Shown: positions 41,721-50,683 of the stretch, piece by piece
How positions within the stretch are numbered: position 1 is the first letter of the stretch
How the letters are laid out: each line of letters begins with the position of its first letter
From: JBFWIW01 sp050253535
Lineage (GTDB): Bacteria; Bacillota; Clostridia; Oscillospirales; Oscillospiraceae
Direction: 5' to 3'
DNA length: 64,000 bases
Assembly: GCA_050253535.1 (NCBI GenBank)
Contig: JBFWIW010000004.1
Span: 1-64,000, forward strand
The notes under the pieces: generated by a model
What the model was told of the DNA's origin: nothing
Seen by the model: the letters and a program-made list of their open reading frames with translations, nothing else
Databases searched by the model: none
Translations under genes and position numbers: made by a program

Positions 41721-43538
41721 TCATTGCTTGTTTAGTTTTTTCCAAAGGGAAGTCCGGCTGATTCCGAGCCTCTGCGCGGCCTTAGTCTGGTTCATGCCCT
41801 CCTGGCAATAGACTATCCTAACGATATTGCGCTCAATTTCGCAAAGAGGCATGGAGAGATCCAGTTCACTCAGGATACTTTGCTCCTTTTTGACAATATT
41901 TTGTTTTCCCTTAGCCAGGAATCGGGCGACCTGTTCTTTCGTAATTACCGGAGAGTCGGCAGCGCTTGCCAGGACCTTGATAGTCTCCTTGAGCTGATGA
42001 CATCCCTCGGTCCATTCGTATTTCTTAAGAAGCTCCATAGCGGCAGGTTCCACCCATGAGATCTGCTGCAGCAGGTTCTTGTTTATTTGATGAAGCAGAT
42101 AGTGGACTATATTTGGGATGTCTGCGGATCGCTCGGAGAGGTCCGGGATATCCACCGGAATACCGGAAAGCATCTGATATAGATCCCGGGAGAACAGATT
42201 CTGGGCGATTGCCTCTTTCGGATTGCCGGTGAATGAGCAGAGGATCTGGTTGCGGGAACAGATCTGTGACTCGCCGAGGAAGAATTCCAGCTTACGCTGA
42301 AGCGGTATTGACAGCGCGTGTATTTTTTTAAAATAAAGCGTATAATCATTCTCCAAAAATGCGGACTGTTCATCCTGAAAGATGCGGGCCAAACTCTGCA
42401 TATCCAACTTCAGACAGTTAATTACAATGATCGGATTGACTGAAAGGCTGCTCATCGAATACAGCGCATATATAAAGGTCTCTTTGCCGGTACCGCTGTT
42501 GCCGGAAACAAAGACCGGCGGCCGGGTATACAGCCTTGCGCTGACATTTTCCAACATGTGGGACAAGACACTGCTGTTCGTCATGTGGAGAAGGCTCTCG
42601 CGGACGTCTTCCGATGAGAATACTTCATAGCTGTTACGGTTTTTAAGCGTATTACTGAAGGAGTGTATAACGTAGAAGATCACATATTCCGTGCCGTCAT
42701 GCTCCACGCAGCGTGACCGGACCCGATAGGAATTGCCGTTCTTGCTCACGATAAACTTCATTTCACGCTGTTTAAGCGCCCGCGGCACATGCTGCTCAAG
42801 TCCCAGATCAACGGATACGTTGCCGCTGGTATACAGAGAGGAGAAGATGAGCGCTCCGGTCGGGTCGTAAACGGAGATGGGAACCTGCGATTTTTTTATG
42901 ATATCGACGAGAAGGCCCTCTTTATTTATTGCCGCGCGCTTAACCTTGCAGATCCACTGCGTATAGGACAGGGCCTCGCGCACACTCTGGAAACCGGAGG
43001 TTATAAGTATGTTGTCATAATTTAGCTTGCGCGCTATTTTGCAGCAGGCGCCGTCGCCTATGAAGAGTTTTACGTCTTCCCGTTCATAGAGCCTAACGAT
43101 GAGCGCCTCCATTTCCTCGCTTGTAGCAGGCGGAGGCGGGAGTATGAACTCGACCTTGCTCTTAAGTCCTATGAGGTCCGCGAGCGTATCGATGTCAGCC
43201 GCGATATCGCAGAAGCTGATGCATGCAATCTTGTGATATGTACTGTACTCCACCATCTGCAGACAGCGTAGAATGTCGAAAGCGGAAAACTCTACATTGA
43301 AAACTTCAATATGGTTTTTGGCCAGTTTAGCGATTTCATCAAAGTGACGCCCTCGGCTGATAATCGCCTCATAACCGGACAGATTGGCGGAGTGAAAATA
43401 CCGTTTAAGTCCTGTGAGCGGAACGGTCACGATATCCAGATCAAGATTCGAAAATTTTTCGACTTTGTCGGCCACATAACGGACCAGACTGCCGAAACCC
43501 TCATAGGGAACAATCACCAGAATCTTATATTTTTGCAT
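41721..43538 (-). CDS. PrpR-N domain regulator with degenerate sigma-54-type AAA+ domain
   Basis: 605 residues. The first ~170 residues match the PrpR N-terminal sensor domain (YEAIISRGRHFDEIAKL). A PAS-like region follows (SQVPISVYDPTGALIFSS), then an AAA+ module with Walker A SGNSGTGKE and a Fis-type HTH at the end (MNQTKAAQRLGISRTSLWKK). Two hallmarks of sigma-54 activators are missing: no GAFTGA loop, and Walker B is replaced by DYTLYFKKI. It therefore probably does not activate sigma-54 and acts by another mechanism, as TyrR does. ATG 43538 is chosen for its AAAGGA site; 43556 and 43547 are alternatives. It lies at the end of the acid-sugar operon and may regulate it. Confidence 0.8.
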   Translation of the reverse strand: MQKYKILVIVPYEGFGSLVRYVADKVEKFSNLDLDIVTVPLTGLKRYFHSANLSGYEAIISRGRHFDEIAKLAKNHIEVFNVEFSAFDILRCLQMVEYSTYHKIACISFCDIAADIDTLADLIGLKSKVEFILPPPPATSEEMEALIVRLYEREDVKLFIGDGACCKIARKLNYDNILITSGFQSVREALSYTQWICKVKRAAINKEGLLVDIIKKSQVPISVYDPTGALIFSSLYTSGNVSVDLGLEQHVPRALKQREMKFIVSKNGNSYRVRSRCVEHDGTEYVIFYVIHSFSNTLKNRNSYEVFSSEDVRESLLHMTNSSVLSHMLENVSARLYTRPPVFVSGNSGTGKETFIYALYSMSSLSVNPIIVINCLKLDMQSLARIFQDEQSAFLENDYTLYFKKIHALSIPLQRKLEFFLGESQICSRNQILCSFTGNPKEAIAQNLFSRDLYQMLSGIPVDIPDLSERSADIPNIVHYLLHQINKNLLQQISWVEPAAMELLKKYEWTEGCHQLKETIKVLASAADSPVITKEQVARFLAKGKQNIVKKEQSILSELDLSMPLCEIERNIVRIVYCQEGMNQTKAAQRLGISRTSLWKKLNKQ

Positions 43539-43813
43539 AATCAGCATCCTTTGCATTTAGACTGTCAAAAAAGCCTTTTGGCTTTATTGGGCAAAGTGAT
43601 TACATGGAGGCCCTCAGCCGCGGCTGTCATGAGCGGCGAAATTTTCGGAGCCCGCTGAGTGTTTACCATACAAATTTATTTCCTTGGCTTCGCGCAGTAT
43701 TCATTTTGCCTGACTGTCTGCGGGAATACCGGATACTTTTAAAGCATATTTTACATAATTTTATCATTATTTAAATACTACTACAAATTTGTTTATTTTT
43801 TCACAAAAATAGC

Positions 43814-43846
43814 GGGGCCGTCTGCACATGTGCGGCAGACGGCCCC
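43814..43846 (-). terminator. Terminator of the acid-sugar operon
   Basis: GGGGCCGTCTGC and GCAGACGGCCCC form a 12-base-pair stem with a 9-base loop, followed on the minus strand by GCTATTTTTGTG. It separates the operon from the regulator downstream. No gene is seen in 43557-43813. Confidence 0.85.
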
Positions 43847-43869
43847 ATTGGAGAGAAGGAAGGGGGTTA

Positions 43870-44952
43870 TCATGATTGTATACGGTTTTCCGCCAGGCGG
43901 ATACCGTAATCGACGGCGTTTATTAGGCTGAGCGCATTTGCGCCGCCGCTGCCCGCATGGCCGAAGCCGGTGCCGTGATCCACAGACGCGCGGATAATGG
44001 GAAGTCCCAGTGTGATGTTTACGCCGGCTACGGCATCCCAATGTCCCTCGGCCTTGTTATAGACAAAACCCTTTACCTTAAGCGGAATATGGCCCTGATC
44101 GTGGTACATAACCACAACTATATCATACCAGCCGCCAATAGCCTTGGAGAAGACAGTATCCGGGGGGGTGGGTTTTTTATCCGGGATATTGATGCCCTCG
44201 GAGAGCGCCTCGTCAATGGCGGGCTGTATCTCCTCAATTTCCTCGCGGCCGAACATGCCGGCCTCTCCGCAATGCGGGTTCAGGCCCGCAACGCCGATCT
44301 TCGGATTTCCTATACCCACAGCTCTGCAGCCCATGTCCGCTATACGGATAACATCCAGAACGCGCGCCCTCTTCACCCGGTCACAGGCCTCGCGGAGAGA
44401 GACGTGGGTGGAGACGTGCACAACGCGCAGATTTTCGTGCGCGAGCATCATGGTGTACTTCTCGGTGTTGGTGTACTGCGCGTATATCTCCGTATGGCCG
44501 CAGAAGTGATGGCCGGCCATATTTATGGCTTCTTTGCTGAGCGCATTGGTCACCGTGGCGTCAACCTCGCCTGCAAGCGCAAATTCGATAACCTTTTTCA
44601 CATACTGAAAAGAGGCCTCGCCGCCAAGCCTGGTGGCTCCCATACCGAATGGCTTCGGATTTTCCGGGTCGCCGGGAATCTCGGATGCTTTAACGATCCC
44701 CATGTCGTACACATCTATGGTGCCGTACTGAAATTCAGCTTCGCTGACGGCCCCGATAGTGCGTATTTTTAAATGGATACCGGAGACTTTTTCGGCCGCC
44801 TTTACGGCGTACGCCATGCAGGCCGTATCGCCGATGATCAGGGGGCGGCAGCGGTCATAGACAGAAGCGTCCGACAGGGCCTTCACGGAAATTTCCGGTC
44901 CGTTGCCGAAGGGATCTCCCATGGTGATCCCAAGAATGGGTTTTGAAGTCAA
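43870..44952 (-). CDS. pdxA2: PdxA2-type four-carbon acid-phosphate dehydrogenase
   Basis: 360 residues of the PdxA fold: GITMGDPFGNGPEIS at the start, metal-site histidines in AGHHFCGHTEIYAQ and YHDQGHIPLKVKGF, and ASVDHGTGF near the end. Authentic PdxA acts in vitamin B6 synthesis, but when linked to a DUF1537 kinase the PdxA2 branch oxidises and decarboxylates D-threonate- or D-erythronate-4-phosphate to dihydroxyacetone phosphate. The neighbouring kinase gene supports that here. The start is TTG at 44952, 8 bases after AGGAGG. Confidence 0.85.
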   Translation of the reverse strand: MTSKPILGITMGDPFGNGPEISVKALSDASVYDRCRPLIIGDTACMAYAVKAAEKVSGIHLKIRTIGAVSEAEFQYGTIDVYDMGIVKASEIPGDPENPKPFGMGATRLGGEASFQYVKKVIEFALAGEVDATVTNALSKEAINMAGHHFCGHTEIYAQYTNTEKYTMMLAHENLRVVHVSTHVSLREACDRVKRARVLDVIRIADMGCRAVGIGNPKIGVAGLNPHCGEAGMFGREEIEEIQPAIDEALSEGINIPDKKPTPPDTVFSKAIGGWYDIVVVMYHDQGHIPLKVKGFVYNKAEGHWDAVAGVNITLGLPIIRASVDHGTGFGHAGSGGANALSLINAVDYGIRLAENRIQS

Positions 44953-44975
44953 GCTCGTTTCCTCCTAAAAAATGA

Positions 44976-46244
44976 TTACCGCGCGCCGGGGCTTTCAACG
45001 TAATCCAGTACTATTTTAACTAGGGAGTCGTCCCCAAAACCGCCGGCCTTGGTGATGAGGTTCAGCATTCTACCGCCGTAGTCAATCTGAGAGAAAACGA
45101 CACCGGCTGTCACCTGCGTCAGAGGCCGCACGATGGGGACGCCAAGACATCTCAGAATACAGATCAGTGTGTCGCCGCCGAAGACAATCAGTGTACCGAC
45201 ATCCGCCATGCGGTCAAGGAGATTTTTGGCGAGACGGCCCATTCCGGCGGCGATAAACCGCGCGGCGATGTCATCCGGAACAGGGGGGGCGCTGTCGCTC
45301 TGCGTATGATTTTCATACGGCCTTACGACGAGCCCTCCGTCGGTGAATTTCCCGGCGAGGTTGTCCATATACGCAAGCCCTTCGGGGCTTTTGAAATAAG
45401 CATCGCTCATAAGCTGTGCCGTACCGACGGTGATATGGCTGAATCCGAGATTTTCGGCGGCCCAGGCGGCCTGCTTCTTTGAGACGGTGTTGAGGCTCCC
45501 ACTGAGTAACATGGCGCCGCCCTCCACCGGATGTACAGGGAGAGAACTGCGGGTGCGGCCCGGGTCAATCAGACTGGGATAAATCTGCGCGAATCTTGCA
45601 CAGCCGGCTGCTGTGTTAATTGCACCCTCCTCCTGAAGAAAGGATATAATCCTGTCCATATCGCCGCCGGTTTCGGCATCGAAAAGAAGAATGTCGGAGG
45701 CCGGACCGGTATATGCAGCTTCGCAGAACGCGGAAGGGACGGCTTTTATGGTACATGAGGAGGTCTGGGCAATAATATCCGCAACACTGCTGGACGTCAT
45801 CGGATTGAGCGGATCATTAGCAAAAACCGTTTCGGCCAGCGGCACGCCGTCCACAAACAAGGTGCCGTCTCTGATCGTGCGGTGATTTTCCGGCCATGCG
45901 GGGGCAAACGGCAGGGGACGCTCCCCGGACGCGTCAATCAGGGCGGAAAGTTCGCTGCCTATATTGCCGCGCAGGGTGGAATCTGTTTTTTTATAAATAT
46001 AGGGAATGCGGCGGCGTTTGCCGGCGGACACGATGCGCAGCACGATGTCGTACGCATCCTGAGGAGGAATATGTCGGCTCTCCGTGTCAAATACTAGAGC
46101 CTCAACTTCATTTGAGGATGTAAAATCAAAGTCAAGATCCGTTGTCACAAGAGCCGGAATCCCACGGTCGGACAATTGTACTCCCGTGTCAAGCGCGCCT
46201 GTCAGATCATCCGCGATGATCAGCAGCTTTATCTGATTTTCCAT
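44976..46244 (-). CDS. DUF1537 four-carbon acid sugar kinase
   Basis: 422 residues. The N-terminal domain opens LLIIADDLTGALDTGVQL, with TDSTLRGNIGSEL further on; the C-terminal nucleotide-binding domain has VFGGDTLICILR and KAGGFGDDSLV. DUF1537 proteins phosphorylate D-threonate, D-erythronate or 3-oxo-tetronate. The product feeds PdxA2, encoded next. ATG 46244 gives the usual family start; TTG 46256 is an alternative and directly abuts the upstream stop. Confidence 0.87.
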   Translation of the reverse strand: MENQIKLLIIADDLTGALDTGVQLSDRGIPALVTTDLDFDFTSSNEVEALVFDTESRHIPPQDAYDIVLRIVSAGKRRRIPYIYKKTDSTLRGNIGSELSALIDASGERPLPFAPAWPENHRTIRDGTLFVDGVPLAETVFANDPLNPMTSSSVADIIAQTSSCTIKAVPSAFCEAAYTGPASDILLFDAETGGDMDRIISFLQEEGAINTAAGCARFAQIYPSLIDPGRTRSSLPVHPVEGGAMLLSGSLNTVSKKQAAWAAENLGFSHITVGTAQLMSDAYFKSPEGLAYMDNLAGKFTDGGLVVRPYENHTQSDSAPPVPDDIAARFIAAGMGRLAKNLLDRMADVGTLIVFGGDTLICILRCLGVPIVRPLTQVTAGVVFSQIDYGGRMLNLITKAGGFGDDSLVKIVLDYVESPGAR

Positions 46245-46256
46245 CAGTGCCGCCAA

Positions 46257-47318
46257 TCAGAATTCAAGCCCGTCTTCCAGCGTGAGCACCATTTTACCGG
46301 TTGCGCCGGAAAACAGGGCATCAAACGCATCATCGAATTTTTCCAGCGGATAGATTCCGCCCAGAACGTTCTTGAACTTGAACTTGGGATTAAGAAGCAG
46401 CTTCTCGCACTCGTACCAGGTTTTGTACATCTGACGTCCTGTGACGCCCACAATAGTGGTTTCTTTGTATATGATCCCGCCCACGGCATCAATCGTAATG
46501 TCTTTGCCGGGGAGCCCGACCATGGTGAACTGTCCGCCGAGCTTTAGAGCCTTGAAGCCGTCTGAGATTGCGAAGTTGTTTCCGGTGTAGTCGATAACGC
46601 AGTCCACGCCGCGGCCGCCGGTCGCCTTGAGTATCACGTCGGAGGCGCTCTCATTTTTGGTGTTTATCACCACATCGGCGCCCATTTTTTTAGCCACTTC
46701 AAGCTTGTTGTCAAACACATCTGTCGCAAAAATGCGCCCCGCGCCGCTGCAGACGGCAGCGCCGATAGCCATTAGGCCTATGGGACCGCAGCCCAGAATC
46801 AGAACGTCCTTGCCGCCCATGGGCGTCACGGATACGCCGTGCATTCCTACGCCGAGCGGTTCCAGCATCGAGCCGCTCACATAACTTATCTTGTCGTCCA
46901 GCTTCCACAGGTCGTCAACCTGAACGTTAATATACTCGCCGAAGCTGCCGGGAACATGCACGCCTATTATCTTCATGTTCTCGCAGACGTGCTGATTGCC
47001 GGTACGGCACTGATAGCAGCTGTTGCAGGGGATGTGGGTCTCCGCCGCCACGCGGTCGCCGACCTTGAAGCTTGTAACGCTTTTGCCGGCTTCCACGATA
47101 TCGCCGGCAAATTCGTGTCCGAACACCATAGGCAGGTGCAGCCGCTGCTGCGCATAGGGCGCCCATTTATAAATGTGCAGGTCGGTGCCGCAGATCGCGG
47201 TCGCCTTGACCTTGACCAGTACCTCGTTGTCTTTGATCTGAGGAATAGCCCAATCCGTATAAAGCGTGGCGCCTTCCTCCGGTTTATCTTTTACGATTGC
47301 TCTCATAGTTCCTGTCAT
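46257..47318 (-). CDS. Zinc-dependent medium-chain dehydrogenase (threonine dehydrogenase-like)
   Basis: 353 residues. Catalytic zinc ligands in AICGTDLHIYKW and FGHEFAG; structural zinc cysteines in CNSCYQCRTGNQHVC; Rossmann motif GCGPIGLMAIG. Overall closest in pattern to L-threonine 3-dehydrogenase and related polyol dehydrogenases. In this operon it probably oxidises a hydroxyl of a C4 acid or polyol, perhaps to allow epimerisation before phosphorylation; the substrate is unknown. Confidence 0.85.
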   Translation of the reverse strand: MTGTMRAIVKDKPEEGATLYTDWAIPQIKDNEVLVKVKATAICGTDLHIYKWAPYAQQRLHLPMVFGHEFAGDIVEAGKSVTSFKVGDRVAAETHIPCNSCYQCRTGNQHVCENMKIIGVHVPGSFGEYINVQVDDLWKLDDKISYVSGSMLEPLGVGMHGVSVTPMGGKDVLILGCGPIGLMAIGAAVCSGAGRIFATDVFDNKLEVAKKMGADVVINTKNESASDVILKATGGRGVDCVIDYTGNNFAISDGFKALKLGGQFTMVGLPGKDITIDAVGGIIYKETTIVGVTGRQMYKTWYECEKLLLNPKFKFKNVLGGIYPLEKFDDAFDALFSGATGKMVLTLEDGLEF

Positions 47319-47365
47319 AATGTATCAATCCTTTCTGAATGCGTGCTTTAGCATCGACCGACTCG

Positions 47366-47605
47366 TTATTTTGTGCGGGGCGGCTCCTCTTTCGTTTTTC
47401 TAATTTTGTAATATGTTATTATGCTTCCGTATACGGTACCGCCTGAAAAGCCGAAAAGCAGAAGAGTGGAAAGAAACGGACTATCGTTGAAATACCTGCC
47501 ATTTATCATCTCTGTTATCATGTAGATGATGATACCGATCATTATCACTATTCCTATACAGCGCAGGCACAGTGAGCGGATATGCATAATTTGTTCGAAA
47601 GTCAT
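47366..47605 (-). CDS. Small two-helix membrane protein in the TRAP operon
   Basis: 79 residues with two membrane helices (~13-31 and ~43-62) and a basic tail. ATG 47605 lies 7 bases after GGAGG, better than ATG 47620. It sits between the TRAP large permease and the dehydrogenase. Not a recognised TRAP subunit; function unknown. Confidence 0.65.
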   Translation of the reverse strand: MTFEQIMHIRSLCLRCIGIVIMIGIIIYMITEMINGRYFNDSPFLSTLLLFGFSGGTVYGSIITYYKIRKTKEEPPRTK

Positions 47606-47645
47606 ATGGATTTCCTCCATTCGCAGATTAAAATTGAGCTTAGAC

Positions 47646-48929
47646 TCAGCCGTTTAATAAATTCGGAAGCAGCATGGATATGCCTGGAATGTAAGTAACA
47701 ATGATCAGTACTGCCAGCAATGCAAGAATCATCGGGAATACGTCCTTTATGATATCGTTCATCTTAACCTTTGCGATACTGCAGCCGACATAGAGGTTTA
47801 CGCCGACAGGCGGGGTCACAAGGCCTATTGCCAGGTTCACACATATCATGATTCCGAAAGCTGTTATGTTGTAGCCCATCTGCAATGCGACGGGAAGCAG
47901 AATGGGGACGAAGATATAGAGTGCGGAGACGGCATCCATTACCATGCCCGCAAGGAGCAGGATCAGGTTGCAAATTAGCAGGAAGACATAGACGTTTCCG
48001 CCGCTCACCGCCTCAAGCCATCTTCCGATTGTTGTGACCAGGCCGTTTACCTGAACCATATAGGCAAACATGGAGGCAGAGATCATGACAAACATGACCT
48101 GCCCGGTAGAACCGGATGCGCTTGTCACGCTTTTTATAAGTTCCTTAAGCGACATCTTTTTGTAGACGAACGCGCCGACCAGAATTCCGTATACGGCAGA
48201 GACCGCCGCGGCTTCCGTCGGGGTGAAAATGCCGCCATATATGCCGCCCAAAATAATGACGGGCATCATAAGTGCCCAGATTGCATCTTTTAAAGCGATG
48301 AGCCGTTCTTTACGGCTGGCCTTGGGTAAAAGTATGATATCCTGCTTTTTGGACATAAAGAGGGAGCAGACGACTAGAGCCAATCCCATCAGTATTCCGG
48401 GAAGGAAACCGGCCATGAACAGAGACGCGACCGACGCGCCTGAGATACAGCCGTAGACGATGAATGTGACGCTGGGAGGGATGATAACGCCAATTGCGCC
48501 GCCGCTTGCCATGAGTGCCGCGGCGAAGGACGGGCGGTAGCCTGCTGCCACCATGGCCGGAATGAGGATGACGCCCAGGGCCGCAACGGTGGCCGGACCG
48601 GATCCGGAAATCGCGGCGAAGAAGCAGCAGGTGATAACGCAGACGATGGCGAGGCCTGAGCGCAGGTGCCCGACACAGGTCCTGCAAAGTTCAATGAGCT
48701 TTTCGGAAATACCAGCCTTCTCCATGACGTTTCCGGCCAGAATGAAGAAAGGGATCGCGAGCAGCGAGTATTTATGCGTTGCGGCATAAGCATTTACCGG
48801 AAGGGAAGAGACGGAAAATACGGAGACCATGCAGGAGACAAGAGCAGAGACACCCAAAGAGACCGCGATCGACACATTGCACAGGAGCAATACGACGAAA
48901 AGGCCGAATAAAATAACAGCGGAATTCAT
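47646..48929 (-). CDS. dctM: TRAP transporter large permease (DctM), acid-sugar operon
   Basis: 427 residues, about twelve helices. Typical DctM segments: FFAAISGSGPATVAALG, ASGGAIGVIIPPSVTFIVYG and GLVTPPVGVNLYV. It forms the ion-coupled channel that imports the ligand captured by DctP. The start overlaps the DctQ stop by four bases. Confidence 0.92.
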   Translation of the reverse strand: MNSAVILFGLFVVLLLCNVSIAVSLGVSALVSCMVSVFSVSSLPVNAYAATHKYSLLAIPFFILAGNVMEKAGISEKLIELCRTCVGHLRSGLAIVCVITCCFFAAISGSGPATVAALGVILIPAMVAAGYRPSFAAALMASGGAIGVIIPPSVTFIVYGCISGASVASLFMAGFLPGILMGLALVVCSLFMSKKQDIILLPKASRKERLIALKDAIWALMMPVIILGGIYGGIFTPTEAAAVSAVYGILVGAFVYKKMSLKELIKSVTSASGSTGQVMFVMISASMFAYMVQVNGLVTTIGRWLEAVSGGNVYVFLLICNLILLLAGMVMDAVSALYIFVPILLPVALQMGYNITAFGIMICVNLAIGLVTPPVGVNLYVGCSIAKVKMNDIIKDVFPMILALLAVLIIVTYIPGISMLLPNLLNG

Positions 48930-49414
48930 TCGGGCACCTCAATTTCTTTGTCCTGGACAGCCCAGATAAATTCTATCAGGAATCTGACTGTAATAAACGC
49001 GTAGCCGATCGGGAGTGCCGCTCCGTAGATCCACTCCGGCCACTGCATGGATGCTGTAATCTGTTTTGCAGCGAATTCGTCGTGGGCCATCAAAAAGCCA
49101 AGATAAGTCATATAGCCGCAGAATACGGTTGAGAGCGCATAGATAAAGATTGAAAAATACCTCTGCACATTTTTGGGAACCGCATCGGTCACTACCGTGA
49201 GCCCCAGATGGATTTTTTTCCTAACGCCTACAGACGAGCCCATAAGCGAGATCAAAACAAACAGGCCGGTTACAACTTCATCGGCGGAACTGAGCGCAAT
49301 GTGAAAAATGAAACGCGAGCAGACGTTGATAAAAGAGAGCGTCAGCATAACTGTAAAGGTAGTGACGCAAAGCACTTTCTCAACTCTCGAGATACCTTTA
49401 TCAAGCGATTTCAA
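48926..49414 (-). CDS. dctQ: TRAP transporter small permease (DctQ), acid-sugar operon
   Basis: 162 residues, four helices: SFINVCSRFIFHIALSSADE is the usual first part of DctQ. TTG 49414 is chosen because AAGGAAGG lies 9 bases upstream; a longer frame from 49459 would run into the hairpin region. It pairs with DctM. Confidence 0.85.
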   Translation of the reverse strand: MKSLDKGISRVEKVLCVTTFTVMLTLSFINVCSRFIFHIALSSADEVVTGLFVLISLMGSSVGVRKKIHLGLTVVTDAVPKNVQRYFSIFIYALSTVFCGYMTYLGFLMAHDEFAAKQITASMQWPEWIYGAALPIGYAFITVRFLIEFIWAVQDKEIEVPE

Positions 49415-49439
49415 GTTTGACCACCTTCCTTGGGGTGCG

Positions 49440-49459
49440 TTTGCGGCTGAAAGCCGCAA
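49440..49459. terminator. Hairpin between dctP and dctQ (acid-sugar operon), first
   Basis: TTGCGGCT and AGCCGCAA pair around a 3-base loop. Together with the larger hairpin at 49471-49511 it can protect the dctP transcript end or reduce transcription into dctQ. Confidence 0.55.
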
Positions 49460-49470
49460 GACCCTTTTTA

Positions 49471-49511
49471 TGAAAACTGCCCAGGACAGTGTCAGCCGAG
49501 GGCAGTTTTCA
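49471..49511. terminator. Hairpin between dctP and dctQ (acid-sugar operon), second
   Basis: TGAAAACTGCCC and GGGCAGTTTTCA form a perfect 12-base-pair stem with a 17-base loop, directly after the dctP stop on the minus strand. No strong T-run follows, which favours partial termination or mRNA stabilisation. Confidence 0.6.
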
Positions 49512-49539
49512 TATTTTGTTTATCTGAGTTAAGGCTTAT

Positions 49540-50652
49540 CTATTTGGCAGTAACCGCGCTGATATCGATACCGAAGGCAGTAAAGGCGTCGGCGCCGTAC
49601 TTCTCATAGAAATAGTCGTAATATCCGTCGCTTATAAGCTTGTCCTTGAAGACTTTGATCTGGTCTGCGGTCAGATCAGTCACCTTAACGCCATAGTCAA
49701 CAATGGCCTGTCTCTGAGAGGCCTCGTTATCAACCACATTCTGGCAGCCGGTGCGGCAGACCTCCTGGGCGCACGACTGAAGGACTGCCTTTGTTGCGTC
49801 GTTTAGTTTATCCCAGGACTCGGTGTTGAAGAATAGGCCGAAAGCGCCATAGCTGTAGTTCCAGACGGTTATGTATTTCTGGACCTCGTAGAAGGAGTTG
49901 TTGTAAATGAGGTCAAAGCCGTTCTCCTGTCCGTCAACGGTGCTCTGTGACAGAGCTGTGTACAGTTCGCTGAAGCTGAGAGTCAGGGGGTCGGCGCCCA
50001 GAATGGTGAACACCTTCATAAAGGGTTCGCCGCCGGGAACGCGGAGCTTAAGATCCGAAAGATCAGCCAGTGTGGTGACCTCGTGCTTGTTGTTTGTGAG
50101 CTGGCGGAGACCGTTGTGTATGAAGCCGAGGGTGGTTATGCCCTGCGCACTCATTTTGTCGGCCACATACTGGCCGGCTGTGGCGTTCAGCATGCTCTCG
50201 GCCTTGTCATAGGAGTCGAGATTCCAGGCGAGGTTTAGCGTAAGCAGGCTCTGATCCAGGGAAGAAATGACATCGACTGGCTCGAAGGCGCAGTCTGTAG
50301 AGCCGTTGACAAGGAGGTCGACGCCCTTGGGCATATCACCGCCGGAGAGCTGGTCGGAGGGATAGGTGGAGATTTCAACCGCGCCGCCGGTGGCCTCTTT
50401 TACCTTGTCGGCGAACAGAACGCACATCTTGGCGGCGTTTGAATTCTCGCCGACTGTGGTAGACATGAGCAGCTTCGCCTCGGTGTACTCGACGCCGGTG
50501 ACCGTGGCGGAGGAGGCGGTGCTTGAGGTCGCCGCGCTGCCGGAGCTTGTGCCTGTGCCGGCAGAGCCGCCGCTGCATGCGGCAAGGGATAAGATCATTA
50601 ATAGAGAAAGCAGGACTGCAATCGCCTTTTGACTGGCATTGGTCTTTTTCAT
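49540..50652 (-). CDS. dctP: TRAP transporter substrate-binding lipoprotein (DctP), acid-sugar operon
   Basis: 370 residues. The signal peptide ends in the lipobox SLAAC, followed by a Ser/Thr/Gly-rich linker. DctP landmarks: the conserved arginine in DLKLRVPGGEPFMKVF, LGADPLTLSFSELYTALSQ and VDGQENGFDLI. The Arg normally pairs with a ligand carboxylate, which suits an acid-sugar substrate. ATG 50652 is chosen for its GGGAGG site. Confidence 0.9.
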   Translation of the reverse strand: MKKTNASQKAIAVLLSLLMILSLAACSGGSAGTGTSSGSAATSSTASSATVTGVEYTEAKLLMSTTVGENSNAAKMCVLFADKVKEATGGAVEISTYPSDQLSGGDMPKGVDLLVNGSTDCAFEPVDVISSLDQSLLTLNLAWNLDSYDKAESMLNATAGQYVADKMSAQGITTLGFIHNGLRQLTNNKHEVTTLADLSDLKLRVPGGEPFMKVFTILGADPLTLSFSELYTALSQSTVDGQENGFDLIYNNSFYEVQKYITVWNYSYGAFGLFFNTESWDKLNDATKAVLQSCAQEVCRTGCQNVVDNEASQRQAIVDYGVKVTDLTADQIKVFKDKLISDGYYDYFYEKYGADAFTAFGIDISAVTAK

Positions 50653-50683
50653 GAAATGTATCCTCCCAAATGTTTTATTTAAT

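Noticed and set aside
43957..44772. 271-codon plus-strand ORF
   Set aside because: Antisense shadow of pdxA2 with no family resemblance.
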